A DNA stretch of 60,289 nt, from positions 1 to 60,289 of the forward strand of contig CALSCR010002709.1 of assembly GCA_943704495.1 (NCBI GenBank), in the 5' to 3' direction. Source of the DNA: Pigoraptor chileana (Eukaryota > Opisthokonta > Filasterea). The notes below the pieces were generated by a model, which saw only the letters and a list, made by a program, of their open reading frames with translations, searched no databases and was not told where the DNA came from. Position 1 is the stretch's first letter, and each line of letters opens with the position of its first letter. The position numbers and the translations under genes are program-made. This document shows positions 12,500-25,200 of this stretch, piece by piece.

Positions 12500-12967
12500 T
12501 CCAGTTCAACACACCCGCAACACAACGTGCAAACTATGCAGTGCAGACAAGTGTTTGTTGCTGTTTATGACCCGACCAATGGACTCGTCCACATACCAAC
12601 ATACAGCAAAACTTGAAACGTGTTTGATCGGAGTGATGTCAGTGTCACTAGAGTCAATTCTCTGAATGTGAGCCGCCGCCGACGTCACTGATCAGAAGTA
12701 GTAACATAAAAATAAAATGGCTCATGTACGGAATTTTTTTATTCATTGACATTTGACCTAACCGGAGTCATCCACTCACAAGGCCACACACACACACGCA
12801 CGCATGAGTGTGAGTGGCATAGATGCAGTTCACTGCGGTATTCATTTTGCTTTGTATAATGTATTTCATTACAGCTTAACTAGAATCCACGCACGCACAC
12901 GCACGCACGCAACAACAAGACGCAGCCACACGCACACGCACACGCACACGCACACGCACAGCAGAGC
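12500..12967. other. Intergenic region upstream of the O-mannosyltransferase gene
   Basis: This 468-bp gap lies between the stop of the AK9-like gene and the 5' end of the O-mannosyltransferase gene, arranged head to tail. It should hold the promoter of the latter. A CACGCA-rich tract spans about 12888-12960. No gene or clear signal was seen. Confidence 0.55.
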
Positions 12968-15900
12968 TCACATGACCGAGGTTTCTGCGGGCACAATGTC
13001 AATGCGGCGGCCGCTGAACGGCCGATGGGGACGTTTTCCTGCACTCGACGGCCGCCCCTCACTTGGCGCGTGCGGCTGGATGTCCGACGACGCCGACGAC
13101 GGGCGCGACGACGCACGTGACGAGGCGCGCGATGACCCCGCACGTGACGAGGGCCGCTGCGGCTTGGCGGAGGTCGTCCCGGAGACGAGGAGGCGGGCGA
13201 GAACTCGCTTGTCGCGAAGGGCGAGGAATCTGTCCATCTTGAAGTCAAAGTCGATGGGCCGCTCGTCGGGCTTCATGTACGAGTCGAGCATGCTTTGGCG
13301 CAGGTATGTGATCAGCGCACAACTGTCCTCAAAATGCGTCAGGATCTTGCGGAAGCGCTTTCGGGTGAAGTCGGTCAGGCGGGGATTGTATGCTGTGGGT
13401 CACGTGGGTGCGGAGAAGGAGGCATCGAATAATGAGTCATTCAAGTTGCACAGAACACGGCGCACACACATTTGCTCAGTCAAAGCCCGGTGATAGAGCA
13501 TATTGAGCACGGTATAGTAACTTGCACACACACCCATCGCCTCTAACATAACAATAGAGAGCAACAGAGACCCACCCTTAAGATGCACGCCGATGTATCG
13601 CAGCGCCGACTCCTGTGCGCTGTGAAAGGGGAATTTAGGCTTCAGACGACCGAGGTCCGTCAGAGCCTTTGTGATCGCCGTCGCCACAGTCTGCTCCATA
13701 TAGCCGAGTATCGGCAGCCCCGACACAGAGAGCGGGCTGCGCACCGGCGGAAGCTTCTTGGGGAGGTCCAGGTGCGCGTACTTGGCGGGGGTTCTGCAGG
13801 GTGTATCGTTTGGTGGTTCGTCACAATGTGTCTCCGTCATATTCGCCCGTTCGATTCACAAACACAAGCAACAAACAGAAGCACATACACACACACACAC
13901 ACACTCGTTGGTGTCGATGGGCACTCACCGCATGAACAGAGTGAGCTCGTCGTCGGTCGCCATTGCATAGAGACGCCCGTCGTATTCGGCAACAAAATCC
14001 AGTGAGCCGGGCACGATGCTCTCATACCTAATAAGGCGACAGGCGGAGGGAATTCACTCGGTAAGTGCATCATGACGCCACTCAATCCAAATTAAGGCAA
14101 GAGCCAGTCAAGTCGCAAAGGCCGTCTCACTTATGCAGACATCACTGCTTATTCCACAACATCCACGCCATTAGTTCCTCCAGGTCACCCACCGTTGGCC
14201 TCCCTCGTAGAACGTGACGGGGCAGTAGCCCTTGATCTCCAGCTGCTTCGGGAACAGCATCTTCACATCGAGGGCCGATCGCCGCACGGGCAGCTTCTCT
14301 GGCAGTGCGTGCGATGTGTAGTATGCGGGGCGGTGGAGGAAGGCGTCGAGCTCAGCCGGTCCCATCGTCTTGTAGTACAGGCCCTGAGTGCGGAAGGGAG
14401 AGGCAATCAAGCATCGTTAGTGTCACTGACAGGCATAACATACACATAAAATATATATACGTATATGCATGTGCGCGTGCGCGCGCGTGTGTTTTGTGGT
14501 TTGTGTGTGTATGTGTGCGTGTGTGTGTGCGTGCGAGTGTGTGTGGTTCGTGTGCAAAGCACATTTCAAGCGCACCTTGTATATGGCTGCGTATTTAAAG
14601 TCGCACTCAATGCAGTCGACCAGTTCGCCCCGATCGACAAGGCTGACGGGACAAAAGTGCCCAAACGCGCCGAGGTTTGCGCTGAACTCCGACGGCGACA
14701 CTCCCATGTCCGCAATGCTTGCCGCGTGGCCTGCAAAAACAGATCAAGAAGTGGGAGACATGGTCAGCGCCCACAAGAGACACAATACACGCTTGACACT
14801 CGCAGAGGTACAAGCGTGCACGTGCACACACACACCATGCACGCACCATGTACAGAAACACGCAAAAACACACAGATACACACCTTTTCGCTGCTTTGCG
14901 TAGAACACCTGGCGGTGGTGCATGTTCCCGCGCAGGAGGCGCTGCGTCTCGGTCACGAGCCACCACTTTGATTTTTCTCCCGCCAATTGCCGCCAGTTGC
15001 CGTGCCGAGTCTCGTACCAAGCGCGGACGCCCCCAACGCTGGATCGGTATGCTGCAGCGCGCTCCAGCACGACACGGTCGCTGTCGTGGAGATGGTTTGC
15101 GCGCGAGGGCGATGTGCGGTCTGCCGACGCACGCACAAGGATGTCCGCATCAGAGAGGACGAGCTCAACAATGAGCGAGGGGAGGATGCCCTTCTTCTCG
15201 AGCAGCTCAACCTGGGACTGCGTGCTTGGAAACCCATCGAGAACATAGCTGCAGGCGCAATGCAATTAGAAGCACGCAGGATGTAAGTCAGTGCCTCAGA
15301 TATACACTCATCAAACATGCATTTTACGCAAGCACACGCACACCGCGTACACACACACACACCACATTGAATATACATCACATAGATACGCCACCCACCC
15401 AGTAGCACTGGCAGTGCCAATCGCAAGCTCGAGTGCGGCAACAACCATCTCATCCGGGAGTTCCATCCCACGTCGCAGGGTCGCGTCCATAGCAAGCGCC
15501 AGTTGCGTGTCGCGGTGCTTGTCGAGCACAGTGCGGATGGCCTCACCCGCACTCAGCCGCGTCAGCCGCAGATCAGTCGAGAACCGTTTCGCCAGCGTCG
15601 TCCTCCCACTCTTGGGCGGCCCCACAATGGCTAGACGCACGGGCGTCATTGGCGGCGGCGGCGGAAGCTTCGTGTACTTGCGGGGATCCACAACAAACTT
15701 CTCCCTGTTCTCATTGGTGGCAAAATAATAAATGTGGCGGCGGTACTTTGCAGCGATCGGCGCACGTGTCTTGTCGAGCGGAATGATAGCGAGGCCCTCC
15801 GCGAGCTCCACCGGGCACCAGTGGCCATACTTGCTGGGCAGCACGTGACCGCTGCGCACGAGGGACTCGGCAATGTCCGACTCGAGCGGGACGACCGTCT

Positions 15901-18900
15901 CGAGAAGGCTCGGGCGGTGCTCCACATATGCGGCGACGGCCTTGCGCAGCGCCGACCACACAATGCGCGTCTCGCGGCTAGCATTCACCTCAATCACAGG
16001 CACCTGGAGCTCCTCAAACGATGCGCGGATCTCATCGAGAAGGGCGAGATCATTGTCGTTGTGTTCGGTGATGAGCTCGCGCAGCTTGGCTTCGAGCGCT
16101 GCGCCCGTCTCGTCGTCGTCGGCGTCCTCCTGTTCAATGTCAAATTCCTCGCCAGCCCGCTCTGCCTCCGCCTGCGTACGGAAAATAGTGTCAGAAAATA
16201 GTGTCGGAAACAATAGAGAGCACATGGGGCACAGAGAGAGACATTGTCTGTAATGGATCAAGTCAGTGTCTGTGGCGCCCCATGGAGACGAAAAGCGCAC
16301 ACACCTTTGCGGCCTCGGCCTTCTTCTTTCGGTTCTCGCGGTTGATGAGCTCCTGCTCATACGTGCGCTTGTACAGCCGCCGTATGGCCGTCTCCGATTG
16401 CAGCCGCAAAATGACGACAGCATCGGGAATGACATTTTTCTCGCCCATCAGCGAGACTTCCTCCGTGCTCTTCGGGAAGCCCTCGATGACGACGCCTGAC
16501 TCGGCGTACGCGGCGCCGTTCCAAAAGTCTTTGAGGGCGTTGGCCACGTGCGGCGGCTCGTTCTCCTCGGCCGCGCGCGTTTCGGGAAAGCGTTCGTGGA
16601 AGGGCACCCATGGAATGCCGAGCTCCTCGCCGAGACGCTTGCCGTGCGTCGTCTTGCCCGATCCCCGCGGCCCGAGGATGACCAAGCGCATCGGCGGAAT
16701 TTTCGGCACCGTCGCCAGCGGCAGGAAAGTGTCCGGCTTGAGCACAAACGCCTCCATCGCCTCCTCGGTGCTCAGGTGGTATGTCTTGTCTAGGTACTGG
16801 ACGCTAAATTCCTCGGTCCCGCGCTTGAGAAGACGCAGGTCGCGGAGGATGACAGGGCAGTAGTGCTTAGTGTCCCCATATGGTGTGACGGCGTCTTCAA
16901 TGTCGCTAAGCGGTGAGTGCTTTGCGATGGCGCGCGGGTGGAAGGGGTTGACGGCCTTGATCACATTGCGCAGAACGACATCCGGGGGAGTGTCCAGGTT
17001 GACCTGCATGGCGCACAAGCACGCGGTATGAGCATCCGTGAATGCGTTCACCGGTGCGAGAGAGCAGGAGAAGCCCACGGCAAGACCACAAGCAAGCACA
17101 AGCACATGCAAAAAAAAAAAAAACCACATACAACACCAAAACAATTATACGAAGACGACAATGCACACACCTCGTATACGGGAAGCGCGACGACCTTCAC
17201 GGCGTCGAGCACCTCGCTGATGCCCTCCTGGTACAGTTCATTCCACGTTTCAAAGTGGGCTGGGCCGTATCGAGGCCACATCGCACCCTCCTTGGACCGG
17301 TCCTTGCCAAAGAGCGCCGCATGGCCAGTGGTGGGGTCGATGAAAGAATTGCCCGCGCGCATGGCGGTCGCACCGTCCGTGCTCATGTCGACAAGCACGA
17401 CGACGCCGTCGGGAAGGGGGATGCCGGCATCAAACAGCTCGTGCGCCTGGTCAGAGTTTGTTGGATACCCAACCACAATGAAGCCCGCCGATGCATCGCC
17501 CGCAGTGACGCCATCGATTGCGTGGCGCAGCGCAGTGACGTTGAGTTCGGGGGGGAACGTCCCTCCTGCTTTGAGCGCCGTCGCCGCCTGCACAATGGCC
17601 TCGCGGTCCGGGTGCGACTCGTCCTCCATGAGGCCCACAATGGCATCCTCAAGTGTGATGATTTGCGCGCCGTATGTGTCGGCAAGCCCCTTTGCAAGCG
17701 TCTTTTTTCCTGCCACGGGACCACCCAACAGCCACAGGCGGCAGTTGATCGTCGGCCTGGTGGATGAGGGGACGAAGCGCAAGCGCACACGGCGGATCGG
17801 GTGGTGGCAAGTTAGCACAAGGTCAAATGAGAGACAAAGCTGTGAGTAATACGCACTTGGTATCAAGAATCAAAAGGTGCAAATATAAAGAAAGCTGGAA
17901 TCTCGCAAGTCGGATTGCAGTGTGATGTGGTGTAACTTGTACAGTTGAGTGTGTTTGTTTTGTGCAGTGTGTAGTAGTGCGCAGTACTGCAACGCACCTC
18001 TGGAGCAGGTAGATGCGCGGGTTCTTCATAAAAAGCTCCGCATTCTCGTCGCTTGCCATGAGAAAGAGCATGCCAAGATACCCAACGGCGCAACCGGCCT
18101 TGCCACTCACGAGCGCCCTGTTCTCTCGCATGTATTCGACGGGGCAGAAGCGCCCAAACGGACTCGGTAGCCACGGCGACGCCTCGTCAGTGTCCACAAT
18201 CACCAATCGGCTGAGCACATCCTCGCTGAGGTCGTCGCCTACGTCGATGGGCAGATGAAGGCGGATGGGCTCAACCACCGGCGGCAGTTCCATCAGCGCA
18301 ATCTTGTCGAGGAGCAGGCGCATGTTCTCGTCAAGCGGCTGCGTGCCGTCCACGTGCACCGTCCGCAGCGTGTCCTGCTCGGCGACGTACCCCTCGATCG
18401 CCGCAGAGTGGTTGGCGTACAGTTGCAGCGAATCGCGCACCATGCCGATGGAGTCTTCCCTCCGCTTCACCAGGCGCGCCACAACGTCCGCAGAGGGAAT
18501 GTCAAGCGAAGCGTCGCCGTCAATGAGCTCCGCTGTCGCCTCACTGCCACCGTCCTCCTCGCCGCCATCTGCGTCGCCGCCCTGCCCGTCGCCCTGCCCA
18601 TCTCCCTGGGGCGGGTTCGCCTCCTTCTTGTGCTGCACAATGGCCACGCGCGGGCTGTATTGGTCGTGCACATATATTGCGTTAGTGCGAGGGTCGATCA
18701 TCTGGCCCACGCGCCGCCGCTCCAGATCCAAGTCGTCCATGACGATGCGGATAATGACGTCAGGGCGGCGGTGCAGGCTCCGCAAAAAATCAAGCTGCGT
18801 CGCGAGGTCGGGGCCGCATTCGAGAAACCCGTCCAGAATGTATCCTATAGTGTGCACAAGACAAGAGACGCGCGGCAGCAGAGTGAGACACTAACCACAC

Positions 18901-19788
18901 ACAGGGAGCAGAGACGGTTTAGTGTGTCTGAGCATGCAACTATACTGTGCATTCATGTATCCATCTGTTCAATCCACCTCTGTAGGCGACATCCTCAGAG
19001 TCGATGCGCTCTTCGATAATTTCCATAATGAGCTCAGCCGATGCCTCGTGTCCCGAATACAGAGCCTCCTTCGCCTTTACAAAAGATAACACCGTGGCAA
19101 AGCGCGGAGGATCACAAAGGGCAAAAACGAAAGAAAAAAGATAAAAAGTAAATATAAACACAGCAGACACGCAAGATATGCACAAAGCGCCTCAAAAAAA
19201 CATATCACATCTTGTCCGCAGAAGACACACCTTAATTCCCGCGGGAGTACCCATTCTAATAGCATCTTCAAGCGCTGACGGGACATCAATGAGATCTGCG
19301 TTAGTGCGTGCAGCCAGGTTGCGTGCCAGAGTCGACTTTCCGCAGCCGGGCTTGCCAATGACGATGAATCCCGGGGGGCGATTGGTTATGAAACGCTTGA
19401 GGGCATCCTCTTCGTTGTAGGAATCCTCAAAGATGAAGTCGACATCAGCGGCCTCCGAGGCAGAAGCCTGCACATGAAGCGACCGTGTTAGTACTTTGAT
19501 TTTGTGTGATTGCCCAAAACCGCCACTCAAAAACAAAACCCGCACTACGAGCCAATTCAAATGTAGCTGCATGACAATCGATGCCCCCTCCTCCCCAAGA
19601 AATGCCCTCCCCACAATCACAATCACAATTATAATCACAGGAGCAGATCGTGCCGCATTTTACTCGGCATATTTGACCCTCTTTTGCACCGCCCAGTTCC
19701 AGCCACGACTGCCAACACCGCAGCGCAAGCAAGCAACAGTATGCCGTTTGGTTGCGCAACACACCTCCGCAGCCGGATCCACGTCCAT
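12968..19788 (-). CDS. Multi-domain adenylate/nucleoside-monophosphate kinase, AK9-like
   Basis: Thirteen exons join in phase: 19788-19765, 19467-19231, 19074-18978, 18844-17998, 17756-17171, 17003-16305, 16171-15399, 15248-14884, 14730-14576, 14383-14193, 14027-13929, 13793-13576, 13392-12968; 1571 residues. Four kinase-like modules have P-loops GKPGCGKST, GGPVAGKKT, GPRGSGKTT and GPPKSGRTT near residues 46, 411, 705 and 1012. NMP-site motifs follow: GYILDGF, GYPTN, IEGFPK and GYVLDGFPS. Between and after them sit five Cys-Pro-Val modules (FCPVEY, YCPVIL, WCPVEL, FCPVSL, YCPVTF), each ending in an F-x3-P-x-Y/F-like stretch, as in vertebrate AK9 (about 1900 residues). The conserved C-terminal block RPIDFDFKMDRFLAL is followed by a Ser/Arg-rich tail. 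AK9-type enzymes phosphorylate nucleoside monophosphates; a ciliary role is inferred from the family and the neighbours. Confidence 0.9.
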
Positions 19789-20545
19789 CTTCAAGAAGCA
19801 CTCCACGCAAGTGACAGTGTGTCCTTGAGGTGAGTTCCTCTTTTATCTCTCACACCCCAGATAGAGCGCACTGATGCCGCTTAGTGCTTGGCAGTTGCAA
19901 TCATTGCTCGCTTCTCAATGAGTGATCGCGAGAAGTCTAATCGCAAACAACAAAAAAACAGCAGTGAAGTTGCTGAATGACACTAATATGTCAGACACTC
20001 AGTGCTCTTGCAGACGTGATATGTGGTTTCAATGCCAGTTTCGTGGATTGTGTGCATATGTTTTTAAGTTCTTGCGCTTCCAACAGCGGATGATTGACCT
20101 GGCTGAGTGTGTGTGTTGCTAGGGCGCGAGTGGACCTTGGATACCGATACTGAGCTCCCACACTATAATAGGAGCGGGCGCATAAATATTACTATAATAG
20201 GCCTGATGTAATAAAGACAGCTATACATGGTCAATCAGCATGATTTAATCTATACATAGACATTGGACATGGCTCATTGTTCCACTGTTCGGCCGTTCAC
20301 CATTGTCGTCTGTCGCCGCATCCTAATAAGACGCCCTGCACGGTGCGCATTGCTGAGCCGCAGATGTGCGTCTACACGTTTCTATAAGGGCTCTCCAGGG
20401 AATTAAAGTGCTCACTTACGCGCAAGTGGGTATTAGTACGGGCAAACCACGATATTTCTGCGCGGGGACAGCGCCTCTCTGTCACAGGACAGACACACAT
20501 TGTTGGCTAGGAGCGGGTGCCGGTGTGTTGCTGGCGTGTCCGAAA
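19789..20545. promoter_or_regulatory. Shared divergent promoter region of AK9-like and ARL6 genes
   Basis: The 757-bp gap lies between two divergently transcribed genes and must contain both start regions. A direct repeat ACTATAATAGG occurs at 20162-20172 and 20191-20201; its CTATAATAGG core is one base from the CArG consensus CC(A/T)6GG. No full RFX X-box was found. Exact transcription starts cannot be read from the sequence. Confidence 0.5.
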
Positions 20546-21777
20546 ATGGGCGTGTTTGACAAATTTCTGGACTTTTTTGGCTTTCGTCGGCGCAAGGTGA
20601 ACATTCTGTGCGTCGGTTTGGACAACAGCGGAAAGTCGACCATTATCAACAAGCTCAAGCCGGACAAGGTGGAGTGTGCATGGGTCACTGTCAAGCGTGT
20701 GGACCCGAACCGGAGTTTGCGGAGTTTGCGCCCGCTGTGCCGGTCTCGGTTGATGCATGCAGTGTTGTGGCTCTTTGAGTGCATTTGCATTGGCTGTGTG
20801 GACATTGTGCTGGAATGGGCGGCGAACTTACCCTCATGCGTCGACATTGTTTTCCTCGAAACAACAGTCACAAATCAACGATGTTGTTCCGACCGTGGGC
20901 TTCAACGTGGAGGTGATTGCCTACCAGAACTTGAATTTCACGGTGTTTGATATGAGCGGCCAAGGGCGATATCGCACGCTGTGGGAACACTACTATTCGG
21001 ACTGCGAGGCAATCATCTTTGTCGTCGACAGCACCGACAAATTCCGCAGCGTGGTGGTCAAGGACGAGCTGTCGGAGATGTTGAGCTCGAAGGGTGCGTG
21101 AGGTGTGCGGTGTGCCCACACTCGAACGGATGAATTGCGTAATTGCGTAATTGCATTGTGCGACCGTTTGCTGGTTGTTGTGTTTGAATGCGCGCCTGCT
21201 GTTACATGCGGTGTGTACGGGCTGCATGCGCATGCGTTGTTCTGTGGCATACAGTCCATTATTAGGCGCTCAATTGTGTCTGCTTTTGTGTTCGTGTGCA
21301 TGTGCATATGATATGCGTGTACGTGCGTTTGTAAGCGCAGACATTCGTAAGCGGCGCATCCCCATTCTCATCTACGCCAACAAAATGGATCTTCCCGGGT
21401 CTCTCTCGCATGTCGAGTGGTCAAACCTGCTTGAGCTCGACAAAATCAAAGACAAGCCATGGCACATCACGTGAGTGGCGATGGCGACGTATGCTTTCGC
21501 TTGGTCTGCCTGTCTATTTGCGAGCCATTTTGTATTGGGGTCTCCCTGTGCTGTGGATGCCTTGGGCTGAGTTGTTCCTCTGAGTTTCCCTGATGACTCA
21601 TTGTCTTGCTTTACGTGTGATTATTGTTGTTGTTGTTGTTGTTGTTGTGTGTGTGTGTGTGCGTGCATGTTTGGGCCCTTGTAACGACTGCCACACAGTG
21701 CGAGCAACGCCATCACGGGGCAGGGACTGACCGAGGGTGCGTCGTGGCTGGCCGACAAGTTGCGAAACGAGAAGTAG
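20546..21777 (+). CDS. ARL6: ADP-ribosylation factor-like small GTPase ARL6 (BBS3)
   Basis: Exons 20546-20668, 20868-21093, 21341-21470 and 21699-21777 join in phase to give 185 residues, against 186 in human ARL6. G-motifs are GLDNSGKS (G1), PTVGF with the switch I Thr (G2), DMSGQGRYR (G3, the ARL6-type variant of WDxGGQ) and NKMD (G4). WEHYY, KDKPWHI and [10 protein letters not shown] also match the family. The N-terminal helix [13 protein letters not shown] is amphipathic, as expected for membrane docking. ARL6-GTP recruits the BBSome coat to membranes at the ciliary base. The gene diverges from the AK9-like gene. No key residue is missing. Confidence 0.96.
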
Positions 21778-22264
21778 TGATTCCGCAGTGCACTCGGAAT
21801 GGCTCACCACCCTCATCCGACAATGAGATACCTACCGCACCCTCACTCTGCACCCCGCGTTGCACCTACCCACACCCCCACCCACACCCACACTCACTCG
21901 CACATTGGAAATTCCGCATTATGGCTGTCGATCGATTGATATTATACACGATTCGACTGAATGAGAGAAAGGCTCATTTTCACTGTTTGCGACTACCGTT
22001 TAATAGAATTAGAGCGGAAGATTGCCGCAGGGAAAACACACACACACATGTTGCGTGCATGACTTGAGCCGATTATCGGGGACAGGACGCTCAGCGGCCT
22101 AGTACCAAAACTGGCCGTGGCGGAGGCGGATGTGAGGGCTTGCAGCTGCACGGTGACGACGACGGCCCACTGTGAGTAGTGGATGCACACGTACGCCACC
22201 ACTGAGGCAACACAGCGCACGCACGCACGTGGCGGACACGGACGAAACAGCGGCAGAGTGATCA
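21778..22264. other. Intergenic gap between convergent ARL6 and RasGEF genes
   Basis: Gap of 487 bp with a C/A-rich tract near 21850-21900. No gene was recognised. Confidence 0.6.
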
Positions 22265-25200
22265 TTACACGGTTGTCGCAAGTGCCGGGTCATACTCGCA
22301 CTCGGTTGCACTCGCAGCCAGATGGTCAGAGTCGGCACTGTGGTTCTGACTACTGCTCAGTATAGAGTGTGTTGATGCGTGGGCGGCTGTGTGGACAGTC
22401 GTGTGTGCATGCGCGTGGGTGTGCATGTCTGCATGTGCATGCGTTGGTGCAGCAGAATCACCCGCGTCGTCGACGGATGCCTGGCGCATGAGGGCCAAGC
22501 GACCGCCAGGCTCGCAGCCGTCACTGAGTACAGTGCCACGTTTCTTGATTTTGAGCTGGTGACACACAAACACGATTTGTGAATCAGAGAGAGCGCCATG
22601 GGAACATACAACATCGCCAGACAGCAACACACAGAGAGCACGAGACCCATGGAAACAGACTGACATGGGCGCAGACGGATACGTCCTCCAGTAACAACAC
22701 ACACACACACACACACAAACCCCACCAGGTTTCTCAGCTGCGTCACTTTGCGCTGCATATCCCACATGCGATCGGCCTCTTCGTCGTCCTTATTGGAGGA
22801 TTTCGCAATCTCGGCATACAGACGATCGAGCCGCTCCTCCAGCTTCTTGAGCTCGGCCAGCAGTTGCTCGTGCGTGGCCGTGCCAAGGGCCTCGAAAAAC
22901 GCGTCATCGCCGCCCTCGTCGACCGCCGCCTGCGTCTCCTTGGGCTCGCGCTCGAGCGACACGCGGTAGTTCTCCTGCTCCGTGTTGTGGCGGGCGCTGC
23001 GGAGGAAGGCCTGAATGCGCATGCTCGCATTGAACGGGTACACGGCGGTGCGCTGCAGGTCTTGCAGCTGCTCCAGTATGCCCATCATCTTGCTTTGCCG
23101 CTTGTCCGCAGCGGTCGCCTCCGCAAACGCACTTTCCGTAAATAGAAAGTCCGTCAGGAAAATGCCCAGATACGGCACGCAGGGGCTGCCCTGCTCGTGG
23201 GCCTTGCGCAGCTCCTCGCGGTAGTTACGGTGGTTCGAGTCCTCGGACATGAGCTCCGACAGCTCCTCAAAGTGGCGACGCGCCTTTGCGGGGATCAGCG
23301 CCCACGTCTTCTTCAGGCGGAAAATCGGCGTGCACTGCAGCCCCGTGAGAATGGCCTTGAGGGCGTTGAAGTTGTTGAACTTGCGGCAGTGTCGCGCAAT
23401 CTGTATACAGTGCGCCATCACCTGTGCACGCACACCCATCGTCTCGCACGTCAGTATCTCAGTCGTCAAAAACAGCGCTATGCGGTTGAACCACTCAATG
23501 CACGCAATGATGTTCGGCGCACGCTCCGCCTTGTTCTTCTTTGTCCACGCGCAGTCCAGACACTCCAAGGCGGTGATCTCCCGCAGCAGCGCCGTGTCCA
23601 TCAGGGCGAGCTGCCGGGCAATGTCCTCGGCCTCAATCGACAGCAAATCTGCCTCGACACCGTCTTCGTCGGCGTGCGGATCCCCCGCCTCCGACGCAGC
23701 GTCAAATCCGTCGTCGTCAAGGTCAATGGACTCGCCCTGGCGACGCAGCGACCGCCGCGATTCGAGTGCAGAGCTCCCATCGCTGCTCTTGCGGTTCATT
23801 TTGCGGTGGATCAGCTGGAGATTGGTGAGGGACGCCGTGCGCGTGAGCGGCTGCTGCTTCTTGCTTGTCTCCCGCTTCATCCAGTTGAGCCCTCCCTTGA
23901 GCGTCGCAAACGACGACGCCGTCCGCCGGTGCTTTGAGTTTACTGCCAGCGCAGCCGCTGCGGGGTGGGCTGCAGAAGTCTGCGATGACGCCCCGCCTAT
24001 TGTCGGGTGAGGCCCATCGTGCGACACGGACCGCTCCAGGCGCTTTGGCGTCGCCGGTGTGTCGTCATTGGACGCCGTGTCGTCCTCCGAGACAAGCATA
24101 TCGGGCCCCAGCTCGAGTGCCTTTTCTAGATCAAGGTCACTGTCTGAGCGGTCCGCAGGTGCGAGCGCCCGCGTCGCCTGGCGGTCACGTGCAGCCTTTG
24201 CCGCCGCGGCCGCGAGGGACGCCGACTGCGGCAGCGACTGGATCGCCAGGCGGTCCTCCGGCATCACCGTTGGCAGGTGCGCGCTCACCAGCGACTCCTC
24301 GCTTCCCGCGATGGACGCGAGCGTGTCGTCGGTCAATGATGTCAATGATGCGTCCTGCAGTTTCTTTGGCTGGAACAGCTTCTGCGCCGCGTGTAGGTCT
24401 GCAATGTTGCTCGTCGACAGCGAGCGGCGGCGGCCCATCATCGACGGGGCGGGTGCGAAATGGGCGGGGGCCGGGGAGCTCCGCGCGCGCCCACGCTCGG
24501 GAGACGCATGCTGCGACGACGCCGAGCTGGGCGATTCGGCGAGCTCTTCTTCCTTGAGGTCGACGCGCTTGATGCGCAGGGCTGCATCCGCAACGCATAA
24601 CACACAGAGACAAATGACAGAGGCCATAAGTATTTAAACGCAATGGGCAACAACACATCCCAGTCAAACAGAAAAAGACATGTGCAGCCACAAATGCAAA
24701 TATTATTTGCAGGCGGCCGTTCCCCCACACACCTTCCTGCAGATAGTCGCCCACGAGCTGCGTGGCAACGACAAGGGCCTTGGAGGCCTCCTTGCACTTT
24801 CCCTCCTTCCCTTCGCTTAATGTGGCGCCACGGCCACTTCCGCCGTCCTCTCCCCGCGGCGAATTCAGTCCCGACGGACCAAAGCCCGGGCTCAGGGGCA
24901 CACTGTTCGAGGATATGGAGAGCGACCTGACCTTCCTCTCGTCCGGCGCCACGGCCTCCGGCGCCACGGCCTCAAGCAACGCATCCACAGCGTCACTCAA
25001 TGCCTTGCACCGACGCGCGAATCGCCCCTCCACAGAGCGGTCGGACGCCGTGCCAAACGACGTCGGCGCATGCAGCGGCATCGAGCCCGAGCTGGGCGAC
25101 GCACTAAACAGAATATCGGACGGCGACTGCGGTACCAACGACGCCTGCGCGTGATGCGGCATGGCCATCGGCGCCGTGAGTGAGTTGCCGCTGACAGGCT

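Noticed and set aside
20110-20130. GTTGCTAGGG as an X-box half in the ARL6 promoter gap
   Set aside because: There is no second half-site within three bases.
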